Source: Sphingobacteriales bacterium (GTDB lineage Bacteria; Bacteroidota; Bacteroidia; Chitinophagales; Chitinophagaceae). From it: a stretch of DNA of 64,000 nucleotides. The stretch lies in NCBI GenBank assembly GCA_016235125.1, contig JACRLZ010000008.1:1-64000 (forward strand). Reading direction: 5' to 3'. Of this stretch, positions 16,845 to 25,757 are shown piece by piece. Made by a program: the position numbers and the translations under genes. Below the pieces are notes generated by a model. The model was not told where the DNA came from, did not search any database, and was given only the letters and a program-made list of their open reading frames with translations. Position 1 is the first letter of the stretch. Each line of letters begins with the position of its first letter.

Positions 16845-17348
16845 ATGAGTACAGAATTAAAAGAAACAAATACTGATTTTGAAGTACGGTCTTTGGACGC
16901 AGTTTGTATTAATGAATCGGAACTGAGACACTCATGGTGGTATAATTTAAAATACCTGATTGCGGGAGTTCTTTTTGGAATCATACTGGTGAAATCAGAA
17001 GTTATTTCCTGGTTCAGGATACAGGAAATGTTTCGCCTGCAAAGTTTTCATATGTACGGAGTAATTGGTTCAGCAGTGGCGGTCGGAATCATTTCTGTAT
17101 GGCTGATAAAACGATATAATGCCAAAACTATTCATGGAGAAAAAATCACCTTGCACCCAAAGCCGTTCAGCCAGGGCCAGATTTACGGTGGGCTGCTCTT
17201 TGGATTTGGCTGGGCCATTACCGGAGCCTGCCCCGGTCCCTTGTTTGCGTTAATTGGCAATGGTACTTTGGTGATTATTGTAACTTTATTAAGTGCCGTG
17301 GCCGGGACATGGGTATATGGACGGCTACGGGAAAAACTACCACATTAA
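16845..17348 (+). CDS. YeeE/YedE family membrane protein, second half-transporter
   Basis: 167 residues with four transmembrane helices. The second family motif, FGFGWAITGACPGPLFALIGNG, is in the C-terminal half, with the conserved Cys in GACPGP. With the preceding gene it would form one thiosulfate-type channel with two pseudo-repeats, each carrying one Cys. The N-terminal 30 residues are polar and include a Cys (LDAVCINESELRH). Start ATG 16845, 3 bases after the upstream stop. Confidence 0.88.
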   Translation: MSTELKETNTDFEVRSLDAVCINESELRHSWWYNLKYLIAGVLFGIILVKSEVISWFRIQEMFRLQSFHMYGVIGSAVAVGIISVWLIKRYNAKTIHGEKITLHPKPFSQGQIYGGLLFGFGWAITGACPGPLFALIGNGTLVIIVTLLSAVAGTWVYGRLREKLPH

Positions 17349-17362
17349 TAAAAACTCAGGCG

Positions 17363-18343
17363 GTGCAGTCTTTTCGTTTTTCATGGTTCCCGGTATTACT
17401 GGGAGCCGGTTTCTCGGTTGCTTTCATCCTTCAGGTTACCAATGATCCTGAGGTGTTAAAAAGCAAAGAAGAAAATAATAAAAACAAATGGCCGGATATA
17501 AACCTTTTACCGCATACTACAGAAGGCGATCTGATCAGATATGGAAGAGAACTTATCGTAAACACCGCTGCATATTTTGGCCCCAAAGGAAAAGTTGCTG
17601 CAATCACAAATGGAATGAATTGTCAGAACTGCCATGTAATGGCCGGATTAAAACCTTTTGGGAACAGTTTTTCCGCAGTTGCTTCCACTTATCCAAGATA
17701 CAGGGATAGAAGCGGCAGAGTGGAATCAATTGAATTCAGAATTAATGATTGTCTTGAAAGAAGCCTGAATGGTAAAATCATCGACAGTAATAGCAATGAA
17801 ATGAAAGCAATGGTAGCTTACCTGATATGGGTGGGCAAAGATGTAAAGAAAGGTGAGAAACCTGCCGGCTCCGGCATTACAGAGATACCTTATTTATCCC
17901 GTGCAGCGGACCCCGCAAAAGGAAAATCAGTTTTTGAAAGTAAATGTGTACGCTGCCATGGCTCAAACGGGGAAGGAGTGATGCTGGTTGATTCAAACGG
18001 TTATATGTATCCTCCTTTGTGGGGTGATAAAAGCTATAATGTAAGCGCAGGCCTTTACAGGCTTTCAAGACTTGCCCCTTTTATAAAGTATAATATGCCT
18101 TTTGATCTTGCACAATCATCACCAGAATTAAGTGATGAGAACGCATGGGATGTAGCAGCCTTCATCAGTTCGCAGGCAAGACCCGATAAAAAATTTTCAC
18201 AGGATTGGCCAAAGATGGAAACCAAGCCACCAGATTATCCTTTTGGGCCTTATGCTGATCGTTTTACCGAACAACAGCATAAGTTTGGGCCATTTATTCC
18301 AATAAAAGCAGAAATTGAAAAAATAAAATCCGGAATAAAATAA
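17363..18343 (+). CDS. tsdA: Dihaem c-type cytochrome, TsdA-like (thiosulfate dehydrogenase family)
   Basis: About 326 residues from GTG 17363; an ATG at 17309 is in frame but overlaps yeeE by 40 bases and adds no signal-like sequence. N-terminal membrane anchor (FSWFPVLLGAGFSVAFIL), then haem sites CQNCH (87-91) and CVRCH (195-199). Cys130 in RINDCLERSLNG sits where TsdA has its unusual axial Cys ligand, and GYMYPPLWGDKSYN and KYNMPFDL match TsdA. TsdA oxidises thiosulfate to tetrathionate or the reverse. The upstream genes are a YeeE-type thiosulfate transporter. Direction of the reaction cannot be read from sequence. Confidence 0.82.
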   Translation: MQSFRFSWFPVLLGAGFSVAFILQVTNDPEVLKSKEENNKNKWPDINLLPHTTEGDLIRYGRELIVNTAAYFGPKGKVAAITNGMNCQNCHVMAGLKPFGNSFSAVASTYPRYRDRSGRVESIEFRINDCLERSLNGKIIDSNSNEMKAMVAYLIWVGKDVKKGEKPAGSGITEIPYLSRAADPAKGKSVFESKCVRCHGSNGEGVMLVDSNGYMYPPLWGDKSYNVSAGLYRLSRLAPFIKYNMPFDLAQSSPELSDENAWDVAAFISSQARPDKKFSQDWPKMETKPPDYPFGPYADRFTEQQHKFGPFIPIKAEIEKIKSGIK

Positions 18344-18377
18344 AAAGCAGACACAACTACCGATGTCTGCTTTTTTT
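18343..18377. terminator. Bidirectional terminator between tsdA and the Tat protein gene
   Basis: AAAAGCAGACA (18343-18353) pairs with TGTCTGCTTTT (18364-18374), 10-base loop, with a seven-T run on the plus strand and five T on the minus strand. It serves both convergent genes. Confidence 0.88.
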
Positions 18378-18395
18378 AATTAATGCTGAATTTGT

Positions 18396-19088
18396 TTATC
18401 CTGCAAAACAATATTTACACCCTTTTTCCTGCGCCCTGCCTACTGCCCATACACCTGAAGGAACTATCTGTATGCCCGGTAATAATCCAGCTTTCCATTC
18501 TTTTATTACTTCTGCGGGATCCATATTCATCATTCCGGCAGCCACATTACCATAAACTGTAATAGCCATATTACATACGCAGAACATTACACCGCTTGCC
18601 TGCAATTCATTAATGCCAATTTGTACCTCGCCAACACCGGGCACCTGGAAATCTCCTTTTGCGGGCATCCAGAAAGGATTACGGGTAGAAGGTTTTTTTG
18701 TTTTCGGGTCTTCTGCTTCAAATAATTCGCCTAATTTATATTTCTCCCATAATTTATGATCCAAAGCATATCCAATAGCTGAATGCCGCAATACCACAAC
18801 TACTCCGCAATCTTTTTCTGCAGTTCCGGTAGCAGCATTGGTCAATAGGAAAACTTTGGGCCAGGCAAACGGTAAAATTTCATGCGGCTGGGTAGCATCA
18901 AATACCATTCTGTGTTTTCCTTTTACTTTATTAAACCATAAATCCGGATTGTCATCGGTAGCGGAATCAAAAGTTTCTTCAGCATGAAGATTTACGGAAG
19001 GAATTGCAGCAAGACCGGCTGCTGCAGCGCCACTTGCCAGAGTGGTCAGAAAACGACGCCGGTCTGTTGTTTGGTTTTTGTTTGCCAT
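18396..19088 (-). CDS. Tat-exported DsrE-like protein
   Basis: 230 residues. Residues 1-36 form a twin-arginine signal (DRRRFLTTLASGAAAAGLAAIPS). The mature part has a DsrE/F-like pattern: an N-terminal strand (HRMVFDATQPHEILPFAWPKVFLLTNAA), VVVLRHSAIGYALD, and the Cys segment INELQASGVMFCVCNMAITVYG. The C-terminus ends GCKYCFAG with another Cys pair. DsrE-fold proteins carry persulfide sulfur on Cys; export by Tat suggests a folded, perhaps cofactor-bearing periplasmic form. It converges on tsdA, so a role in periplasmic sulfur chemistry is inferred. Confidence 0.65.
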   Translation of the reverse strand: MANKNQTTDRRRFLTTLASGAAAAGLAAIPSVNLHAEETFDSATDDNPDLWFNKVKGKHRMVFDATQPHEILPFAWPKVFLLTNAATGTAEKDCGVVVVLRHSAIGYALDHKLWEKYKLGELFEAEDPKTKKPSTRNPFWMPAKGDFQVPGVGEVQIGINELQASGVMFCVCNMAITVYGNVAAGMMNMDPAEVIKEWKAGLLPGIQIVPSGVWAVGRAQEKGCKYCFAG

Positions 19089-19228
19089 TTTGATTTGATT
19101 TTATAATTAACGAATCGATATTTTCAAAAAGCCGGATAAGCTACGAAAAATATTGAAACAACGGATGTAGTTTTTATAATTTGAACCGAAAAAGGCATAA
19201 TAATGGAACTTAACTTTGCGCCACCAGC

Positions 19229-20305
19229 ATGAAAATCACTTCCAATAAATCTTCCAAACCAGTGGCAATCTGGTTACTGATAGGCGTGGGAATGATCATG
19301 ATCCAGGTGCTGCTGGGCGGAATAACCCGGCTCACCGGTTCCGGTCTCTCCATTACCGAATGGAAACCTATAATGGGAGCTTTGCCGCCCATGAATGAGC
19401 ATGACTGGAATATCGCATTTGAAAAATATAAACAGATAGCCCAGTTCAAATACATCAATCCGGATTTCACTTTACATGATTTTAAATTTATTTATTTCTG
19501 GGAATGGTTTCACCGGCTTTGGGCCAGGCTGATTGCAGTAGCGTTTGCGATTCCCTTTATCATTTTCATTATTCAAAAGAGATTCAAAAAGGAAATGATA
19601 AAGCCCATGCTTATCCTTTTTCTGCTGGGAGCATTGCAGGGTCTGATAGGATGGATAATGGTTCAAAGCGGATTGGATGACTCTCAACGGGTGTATGTGA
19701 GCCATTATAAACTGGCAATTCATTTTATCCTTGCATTGGCTCTTCTTTGCTATGCTTTCTGGTTTGCTCTTGAATTATTAGTGCCTAAAGAACAGGTATT
19801 CGAAAAAAAATCCTTTAGAAAATTTACAGGCTGGCTTATTACCTTGCTGTGCATTCAACTTGTTTATGGAGCATTTATGTCAGGATTGAAAGCTGCTTCT
19901 GCAGCGCCTACCTGGCCTTCCATCAATGGGCAGTTTCTTCCGGAAAATATTTATTCAATCGGCGACCATAGATTCTCCGGCCTTTCTTTTTTAACTGATA
20001 ATCCTTTGATGCTGCATTTCATTCATCGCAACCTGGCATATATTATTGCTTTATTGATTTTTATTTGGTGGTGGGAGGTGAGAAAAATCCAGGGCCCAAC
20101 TTTCTTTCAAAGGACCAAAATGATTCCCCTGTTTCTTGTTCTGTTACAAATCCTGCTGGGAATATTTACCGTTTTAAATGTCGCCAGCCCCCGAATTTTC
20201 CTGTGGATAGCAGAGGCGCATCAATTGACCGCAATGTTTTTATTGTTGTCGCTGGTCTGGATGATATTTATTGTACGAAATAAATCATTGTCCACTTCTG
20301 ATTAA
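19229..20305 (+). CDS. ctaA: Haem A synthase (COX15/CtaA)
   Basis: 358 residues with eight transmembrane helices. Typical motifs: LLGGITRLTGSGLSITEWKPIMGALPP at the N-terminus, EWFHRLWARLIAVAFAIPF (His ligand), GLDDSQRVYVSHYKLAIHF, and a second-half repeat with MLHFIHRNLAY and EAHQLTAMF. It oxidises haem O to haem A for aa3-type cytochrome oxidase. Its usual neighbours (COX10, cox subunits) are not in the window. -7 box TAACTTTG (19211-19218) lies 10 bases before the ATG. Confidence 0.93.
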   Translation: MKITSNKSSKPVAIWLLIGVGMIMIQVLLGGITRLTGSGLSITEWKPIMGALPPMNEHDWNIAFEKYKQIAQFKYINPDFTLHDFKFIYFWEWFHRLWARLIAVAFAIPFIIFIIQKRFKKEMIKPMLILFLLGALQGLIGWIMVQSGLDDSQRVYVSHYKLAIHFILALALLCYAFWFALELLVPKEQVFEKKSFRKFTGWLITLLCIQLVYGAFMSGLKAASAAPTWPSINGQFLPENIYSIGDHRFSGLSFLTDNPLMLHFIHRNLAYIIALLIFIWWWEVRKIQGPTFFQRTKMIPLFLVLLQILLGIFTVLNVASPRIFLWIAEAHQLTAMFLLLSLVWMIFIVRNKSLSTSD

Positions 20306-20365
20306 TATCTTCATTTGACCAGCCAGCTAATTATCCCTATTTTTATTTGAACCATCGCCTGTCGG

Positions 20366-22639
20366 ATGAAAACCTGGCTGAAAGGCTTTTACCATTCCTT
20401 CCCCATTCAACTGGTATTTCTTCATTTCAGAAAGTACCAGGTTTTGTTATTGTTCTGGTTTGTCCTGTTCAGTACGGTTAACGGAAGTTTCATGAAAACT
20501 TTCGGCGCCGATTCACTTTACCTTGCCCCGGAATACCTGGGAAATGTAAATGCATTGAGCGCTGCTATTGTCGGTGTTTCTGTCGGTATGTTCATCATGA
20601 GCTGGAACATTGCGACATTCATTCTTTTCAGCAGACAATTCCGTTTTCTTGCAGCCACCACCAACCCTTTTCTGAAGTATTGTATTAACAATACGGTCAT
20701 TCCCGGGCTGTTTGTGCTATTTTATTTTATTAAAGCCTACCGCTTTGATCATTACAAAGAACTGATACCCGGAACAGAGATAATCTTTCTCTTTGGCGGA
20801 TTTCTTATTGGTCTTATTTTCCTTTTTGCTATTTCATTTCTTTATTTTTTCCGGGCCGACAGAACCATTCAGCGGAAAATGATGCCGGTGATAAAAGACC
20901 CCGGATCTTATATCACCCATCTCAGTGGAGTAAAAGAGGTTTATCATGATCTGCCGCTGATAAATGTTCAATCTTATTTTGAATCCCCGATAAAACTGAG
21001 ACCGGTCAGAAATGTTTCGCACTATACCAACCAGTTTATAGAGTCTATTTTTAAACGCCATCACTTTGCTGCCATTATTTCGGTTTTTGCCGCTTTCCTT
21101 TTCCTGATATTTATCGGGTTTTTTCTTGATCACACCTTTTTCCAGTTGCCGGCAGCGGCAAGTATCACAATCTTTTTTTCCATTTTAATCGGGGTAGCCA
21201 GCGCTGTCACTTATTTTCTTCAAAGCTGGAGCATTCCATACCTGATTGGATTGATATTTATCCTGAACTTCTTTTATAAGCAGGATTGGATTGATCCCCG
21301 CAACAAGGCATATGGCTTGAATTATTGGAACAAAGATGAACGACCGCCTTATTCCAAAGAAGGCTTATTATCGCTTTGCAGCAAAGAAAATGTAGAGAAC
21401 GACCGTCAAAATATGATACGCATATTAAATGCGTGGAAGAAAAAACAGGGAAGTAATAAACCCATTTTGGTGCTTATCAATACCAGTGGCGGTGGAAACC
21501 GAAGCGCTACATTTACTTTCAGCGTATTGCAGCAGTTGGATAGTATGTCGGGCGGCACAATGATGAAAAAAACTTTTCTTATCAATGGTGCATCGGGTGG
21601 TATGATAGGCGCCACTTATTTCCGTGAACTGTATCGCCAGCAGCAATTGGGAAAAAAAATATGGTTGCAGGATAAACGGTATGTAGACGATATTGCCGGA
21701 GATTTATTAAACCCTCTATTCGGTTCTTTTTTTGCAAGAGATCTGATTTCACCGGCCCAGAAGTTCAGGATTGGACATTATCGCTATGTAAAAGACAGGG
21801 GCTATGCGTTTGAATTAAAGCTGGGAGAAAATACAAGAGGCCTGCTAAATATAAGTCTGAAGGATTATGTGGCAGATGAAAAGGCGGCTAACATACCCCT
21901 GATCTTTTTCAACTCTGTTGTTACAAGAGACAGCCGTAAAATGATCATCAGCACTCAGCCGGTACGTTTCATGATGCAGCAACCTGCCGATACATCCAAC
22001 ATTCCATCATCCGATCCGGATGGAGTAGATTTTGTTTCATTCTTTGCCAGGCAAGACCCATACAATCTCAGGATACTAACAGCACTCCGGATGAATGCAA
22101 CTTTTCCGATTGTTTTACCCAATGTCTGGCTTCCCTCTGATCCGGTTATTGATGTGATGGATGCAGGCCTGAGAGATAATTATGGGCAGGAAACTACATT
22201 GCGGTTTTTATCCTGTTTTGAGGACTGGATCAGGGAAAACACCGGCGGTGTTTTGATTTTGCAGATCAAGGACCGCAAAGCAGGCGGGTGGGAGATGCCT
22301 TATTTATCTGATGATATCAGCGACCATGCCACCAAACCATTTTTGCTTTTGCAGCATAACTGGTTTAAGATGATGGAGTACTTTCAGAATGACATGCTGG
22401 GTTACTTTGTTACCCACAGCGGAGTCCCGGTTTACAAAGTTTCTTTTCAATATGCTGCTACAACAGAACAAAATAAAGCCGCCCTTAATTTTCATCTTAC
22501 AAGGCGGGAAGAGAGAGATATCATGTCATCCATTAACTCAGTACAGAACCAGGAAAGTTTCAGGAAGACCATCGAACTTTTTAATAAGAACGGGGAAGCC
22601 GATACAATCCGTACTGCAATTCCAAAATTATTCTGGTAA
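20366..22639 (+). CDS. Patatin-like phospholipase with N-terminal membrane domain
   Basis: 757 residues. The first ~310 residues hold about seven hydrophobic helices. Residues ~365-620 carry a patatin catalytic core: oxyanion loop NTSGGGNRSATF near 375, nucleophile elbow GASGG near 407 (GxSGG) and the Asp of DAGLRDNYG near 598 in place of the common DGG. The C-terminal 130 residues are soluble. Membrane-embedded patatins of this size exist in Bacteroidota but are not well characterised; a lipid acyl-hydrolase facing the cytoplasm or periplasm is inferred. It follows ctaA by 60 bases. Confidence 0.8.
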   Translation: MKTWLKGFYHSFPIQLVFLHFRKYQVLLLFWFVLFSTVNGSFMKTFGADSLYLAPEYLGNVNALSAAIVGVSVGMFIMSWNIATFILFSRQFRFLAATTNPFLKYCINNTVIPGLFVLFYFIKAYRFDHYKELIPGTEIIFLFGGFLIGLIFLFAISFLYFFRADRTIQRKMMPVIKDPGSYITHLSGVKEVYHDLPLINVQSYFESPIKLRPVRNVSHYTNQFIESIFKRHHFAAIISVFAAFLFLIFIGFFLDHTFFQLPAAASITIFFSILIGVASAVTYFLQSWSIPYLIGLIFILNFFYKQDWIDPRNKAYGLNYWNKDERPPYSKEGLLSLCSKENVENDRQNMIRILNAWKKKQGSNKPILVLINTSGGGNRSATFTFSVLQQLDSMSGGTMMKKTFLINGASGGMIGATYFRELYRQQQLGKKIWLQDKRYVDDIAGDLLNPLFGSFFARDLISPAQKFRIGHYRYVKDRGYAFELKLGENTRGLLNISLKDYVADEKAANIPLIFFNSVVTRDSRKMIISTQPVRFMMQQPADTSNIPSSDPDGVDFVSFFARQDPYNLRILTALRMNATFPIVLPNVWLPSDPVIDVMDAGLRDNYGQETTLRFLSCFEDWIRENTGGVLILQIKDRKAGGWEMPYLSDDISDHATKPFLLLQHNWFKMMEYFQNDMLGYFVTHSGVPVYKVSFQYAATTEQNKAALNFHLTRREERDIMSSINSVQNQESFRKTIELFNKNGEADTIRTAIPKLFW

Positions 22640-22645
22640 CCGTTA

Positions 22646-23548
22646 CTAAGCCGGCTGAAGCAACCTGAAACAACTTTTGCTGACTGTTATTTTTAACTCT
22701 TCCATTGTTTCTGCAGGATCGCCATCAATATGTAAAGGAGCTCCGGAAATATTTTTCACCGTAAGGCTATCAGTTTGAAAATACAATACTCCTCTTTTTT
22801 CGGTTATCAGCGATGTGGGATGCGGTTTATTCCACCCTGCAAGTTGTTTTAAGGTTTGTAACAGAAAGCTGATTTTATTTTTGTTGGTTACAATGACAAT
22901 ATCCAATAATCCATCAGATAAGCTGGCTTTGGGAGCAATGGTAAAATTGTTGCCAAACTGGTTGCCATTCGCAATGCTTATGAAGTATGCGGATGTTTCA
23001 ATTGATGTATTTTCCAATTGAATCAGAAACCTGTGTTGGTTCATTGAAAAAAAATTCTTCAGTGTCATCTTTGCATAGGTACCCAATCCTCTTTTGGGCT
23101 GGTCGGCAAAATCATGAGCCACTTTTGCATCAAAGCCCAATCCGCAAAGCATACAGGCAAAGCGATCATTGATATAAAATCCGTCAATAGCAGAGGCCTT
23201 GCCATTAAAAACAATATCCAACGCCTTGACTGGTTCTTTATAAATTTTTGCAGCAAGAGCTAATCCATTTCCTGACCCACAGGGAATGATACCGAAGTTG
23301 ACATTACAATTCATCAGGCTTCCTACTACCTGACTTACAGTACCATCGCCCCCGGCGATAACTACATCGGTTATTTTTTTTTCTTTGATTATTGGGATAA
23401 GAAAGGAATAATCGCCCCCGGCAACAGATGGAAAAATTTCATAAGGAATTTGTCTTGCCGCTGTTTCTTTTTCGATCAACTGTTGCAGGCCTTTTTTAGT
23501 CCTTGTACCAGCAATAGGATTAATGATGTAAAGTATATGGCGGGACAT
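22646..23548 (-). CDS. Lipid kinase of the YegS/DagK (diacylglycerol kinase catalytic) family
   Basis: 300 residues. DAGK catalytic domain with NPIAGTRTKKG (10-20) and the nucleotide loop GGDGTVSQVV (66-75), then GIIPCGSGNGLALA. The C-terminal beta-sandwich has GDPAETMEEL near the end. It would phosphorylate diacylglycerol, a sphingoid base or a ceramide-like lipid; Bacteroidota make sphingolipids, so substrate is open. The -7 box TAACTTTG (23561-23554) is only 5 bases from the ATG. The stop is 6 bases from the patatin stop (convergent). Confidence 0.88.
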   Translation of the reverse strand: MSRHILYIINPIAGTRTKKGLQQLIEKETAARQIPYEIFPSVAGGDYSFLIPIIKEKKITDVVIAGGDGTVSQVVGSLMNCNVNFGIIPCGSGNGLALAAKIYKEPVKALDIVFNGKASAIDGFYINDRFACMLCGLGFDAKVAHDFADQPKRGLGTYAKMTLKNFFSMNQHRFLIQLENTSIETSAYFISIANGNQFGNNFTIAPKASLSDGLLDIVIVTNKNKISFLLQTLKQLAGWNKPHPTSLITEKRGVLYFQTDSLTVKNISGAPLHIDGDPAETMEELKITVSKSCFRLLQPA

Positions 23549-23563
23549 TACGGCAAAGTTATT

Positions 23564-24616
23564 CTACCACCGCAACAAAGCGCTGGCCCATGTGAAACCA
23601 CTGCCGAAGGCAGCTAAACAAACGAGATCGCCTTCTTTCACTTTCCCCATTTCCCATGCTTCGCATAAAGCAATAGGAATGGATGCCGCTGTGGTGTTCC
23701 CGTATTTCTGGATATTATTATATACCTGGTCGTCACGCAATTCCATTTTCCTTTGTACGAATTGTGATATACGAAGATTGGCCTGGTGGGGGATCAGAAG
23801 CCGGAGGTCTGAGGTCTGAAGATTGTTGGCTTCCAGCGATTCTTTAATTACCGCCGGGAATTTTTCAACGGCTACTTTAAAAACAGCCTGCCCGTCCATA
23901 GTAGGGAAATTTTGTGCCTTATCTATCATGGCATGGCTCATAAACATGTCGCCGATTTCTGCATTTTCAAAATCGGCTAATTCTTTTCCGTTTAACCAAT
24001 GATTGGCATGCGTACCCGGGTTGTACATGGCCAGTATTTCCGCATTGTTTCCATCGCTGTGTAAATGTGTACTTAAAATCCCACTATTGACATTTTCTGT
24101 TGGTTGCAGCACTACCGCACCTGCACCGTCGCCAAAGATCACAGATATATTTCTTCCTCTTGTACTAAAATCCAAACCAAAAGAATGCTTTTCACTGGCT
24201 ACCACCAGTATGTTTTTATACATGCCGGTCTTAATGAACTGGTCTGCTACACTCAGGGCATATAAAAAACCACTGCATTGATTTCTTACATCCAAAGCGC
24301 CGATCTCTTTCATTTGCATAGCCCGTTGCAACAAAACGCCGCAACCCGGAAAATAATAGTCAGGGCAAATGGTAGCAAAAACAATAAAATCAATATCCTG
24401 AGCAGTAGTGCCCGCCCGTTCAATAGCAATTTTGGCGGCTTCCACTCCCATCGTAGTGGTGGTTTCGCCGGTGCGGTCGGCATATCTTCTTTCTTTGATG
24501 CCGGTACGTTCCTGTATCCACTCATCACTGGTATCCATGTATTTTACCAGGTCATTATTGGTAAAAACATTTTTGGGCACATACATACCGATACCGGAAA
24601 TCTTACTTCTTAGCAT
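23564..24616 (-). CDS. fabH: Beta-ketoacyl-ACP synthase III (FabH-type)
   Basis: 350 residues from ATG 24616 (MLRSKISGIGMYVP); a TTG at 24625 is also in frame. The Cys-His-Asn triad is visible: Cys in DVRNQCSGFLYAL, His in LLIPHQANLRI, Asn in YGNTTAASIPIAL; FGDGAGAVVL is also typical. It condenses an acyl-CoA with malonyl-ACP to start fatty acid synthesis; the length and sequence also allow a specialised KAS III. The HQAN motif is preceded by NNLQTSDLR. A 15-base gap separates it from the lipid kinase. Confidence 0.92.
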   Translation of the reverse strand: MLRSKISGIGMYVPKNVFTNNDLVKYMDTSDEWIQERTGIKERRYADRTGETTTTMGVEAAKIAIERAGTTAQDIDFIVFATICPDYYFPGCGVLLQRAMQMKEIGALDVRNQCSGFLYALSVADQFIKTGMYKNILVVASEKHSFGLDFSTRGRNISVIFGDGAGAVVLQPTENVNSGILSTHLHSDGNNAEILAMYNPGTHANHWLNGKELADFENAEIGDMFMSHAMIDKAQNFPTMDGQAVFKVAVEKFPAVIKESLEANNLQTSDLRLLIPHQANLRISQFVQRKMELRDDQVYNNIQKYGNTTAASIPIALCEAWEMGKVKEGDLVCLAAFGSGFTWASALLRW

Positions 24617-24690
24617 GGCAGACAATTGAACGAGGAAGATAGGAAATACAAGGCAAATGCAACTGTTTCAAATAACAACTGTTTCAAAAA

Positions 24691-25683
24691 CTATTTAAGA
24701 GAAAGGTGTAATATTTCCCTCGCAAACTTTTCACATTCATCTTCCACCGGTTTAAAATCTTTTGATTTTATGTAAGAACCGATCACATGGTCACCGGCAT
24801 TTGGCACAGCGACCTCTCTTTTTAAATTATCCGGAGTTCCCAATTGTGTAAACATCCTTTTCATGGCCGATACTTTCACCACGGGGTCCTGGTGTTTTTG
24901 GTCTTTATAATAATAAAGCAATAAGGAAGGTTGCTTCACTTTTCGGAATGTTGATTCCTTCATGGTTTGCTCGATCAGCTCTTCCAGTTGCACTAATGAT
25001 TTTGTGGAATAACGGTTGTTCCAGTATTGGGCATAGATTGCCGTGGTATCTTTCACTGTTCTTGTTTTTCCTTCCATCAGTTGTGCAATCTGCAATCCCC
25101 AATGATTATTCAGCATCCACGCATAGGGATCGTTGATGGCTATGTTGGGAGACAGCATGATGTTGGCCGCTATATCAGGATATTCAACACAAAGTTTCAG
25201 TGCCAATGTGCCGCCGGTGGAGGTGGACATCAAAATAATTTTATTTCCTAATTGCTTTCCGATTGCATAAGCTTCTTTGGCAGAGTTCCACATCCTGTCG
25301 GCTGTAAGGTTTGCAAGTGGATCCGTTGTATCCACACCATGATCTTCCAGTCTTGACAAATACAAATTGCATTCAAACTTTTGTGCAAAATCGTAATGCA
25401 CCGGGTCGCCTTCTTCCTGTGATGCACTGAAACCATGAATGTAAACAACAGCATACTCTGTTTTCTGTTTCAGGGAATCATTGAACCAAAGTATCCTTGC
25501 TTCATTATCCGGCTTTAGTTTGTGTTTGGCTTCGTTGTCTTTGATATATTTTTCCAATGAAGCAGGTTCGGAAGGAATAGAAGGAAGGTCTTTACTGAAT
25601 GTTGGCGCAGACGGTTGCGGGCCTAAAAAATAGACCACAATCAGTAGTAAAAAGAAGATACCAAGCCATTTTAGAAATTTCAT
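24691..25683 (-). CDS. Alpha/beta hydrolase, membrane-anchored lipase/esterase type
   Basis: 330 residues. One N-terminal membrane helix (LKWLGIFFLLLIVVYFLG), then a hydrolase fold with YIHGFSASQEEGDP, the nucleophile elbow MSTSTGGTLAL (SxSxG form) and a terminal His in PNAGDHVIGS. The acid is probably in the YYKDQKHQDPVV loop. The sequence fits the serine aminopeptidase/monoglyceride-lipase group, placed on the periplasmic side of the inner membrane. Substrate unknown. It lies about 70 bases upstream of fabH, same strand. Confidence 0.85.
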   Translation of the reverse strand: MKFLKWLGIFFLLLIVVYFLGPQPSAPTFSKDLPSIPSEPASLEKYIKDNEAKHKLKPDNEARILWFNDSLKQKTEYAVVYIHGFSASQEEGDPVHYDFAQKFECNLYLSRLEDHGVDTTDPLANLTADRMWNSAKEAYAIGKQLGNKIILMSTSTGGTLALKLCVEYPDIAANIMLSPNIAINDPYAWMLNNHWGLQIAQLMEGKTRTVKDTTAIYAQYWNNRYSTKSLVQLEELIEQTMKESTFRKVKQPSLLLYYYKDQKHQDPVVKVSAMKRMFTQLGTPDNLKREVAVPNAGDHVIGSYIKSKDFKPVEDECEKFAREILHLSLK

Positions 25684-25757
25684 GGCAGCGTTTTTTTATA
25701 AAGCTACAGGAAAACTATTTTGAAAGCAATTGAACAGGGGATATTAATTTTCAGCAG

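Noticed and set aside
23800..23830. Repeat insertion inside fabH near the HQAN motif (GAGGTCTGAGGTCTGAAG)
   Set aside because: Only a short doubled GAGGTCTG; the protein stays aligned with the family in this loop, so it is probably ordinary length variation.
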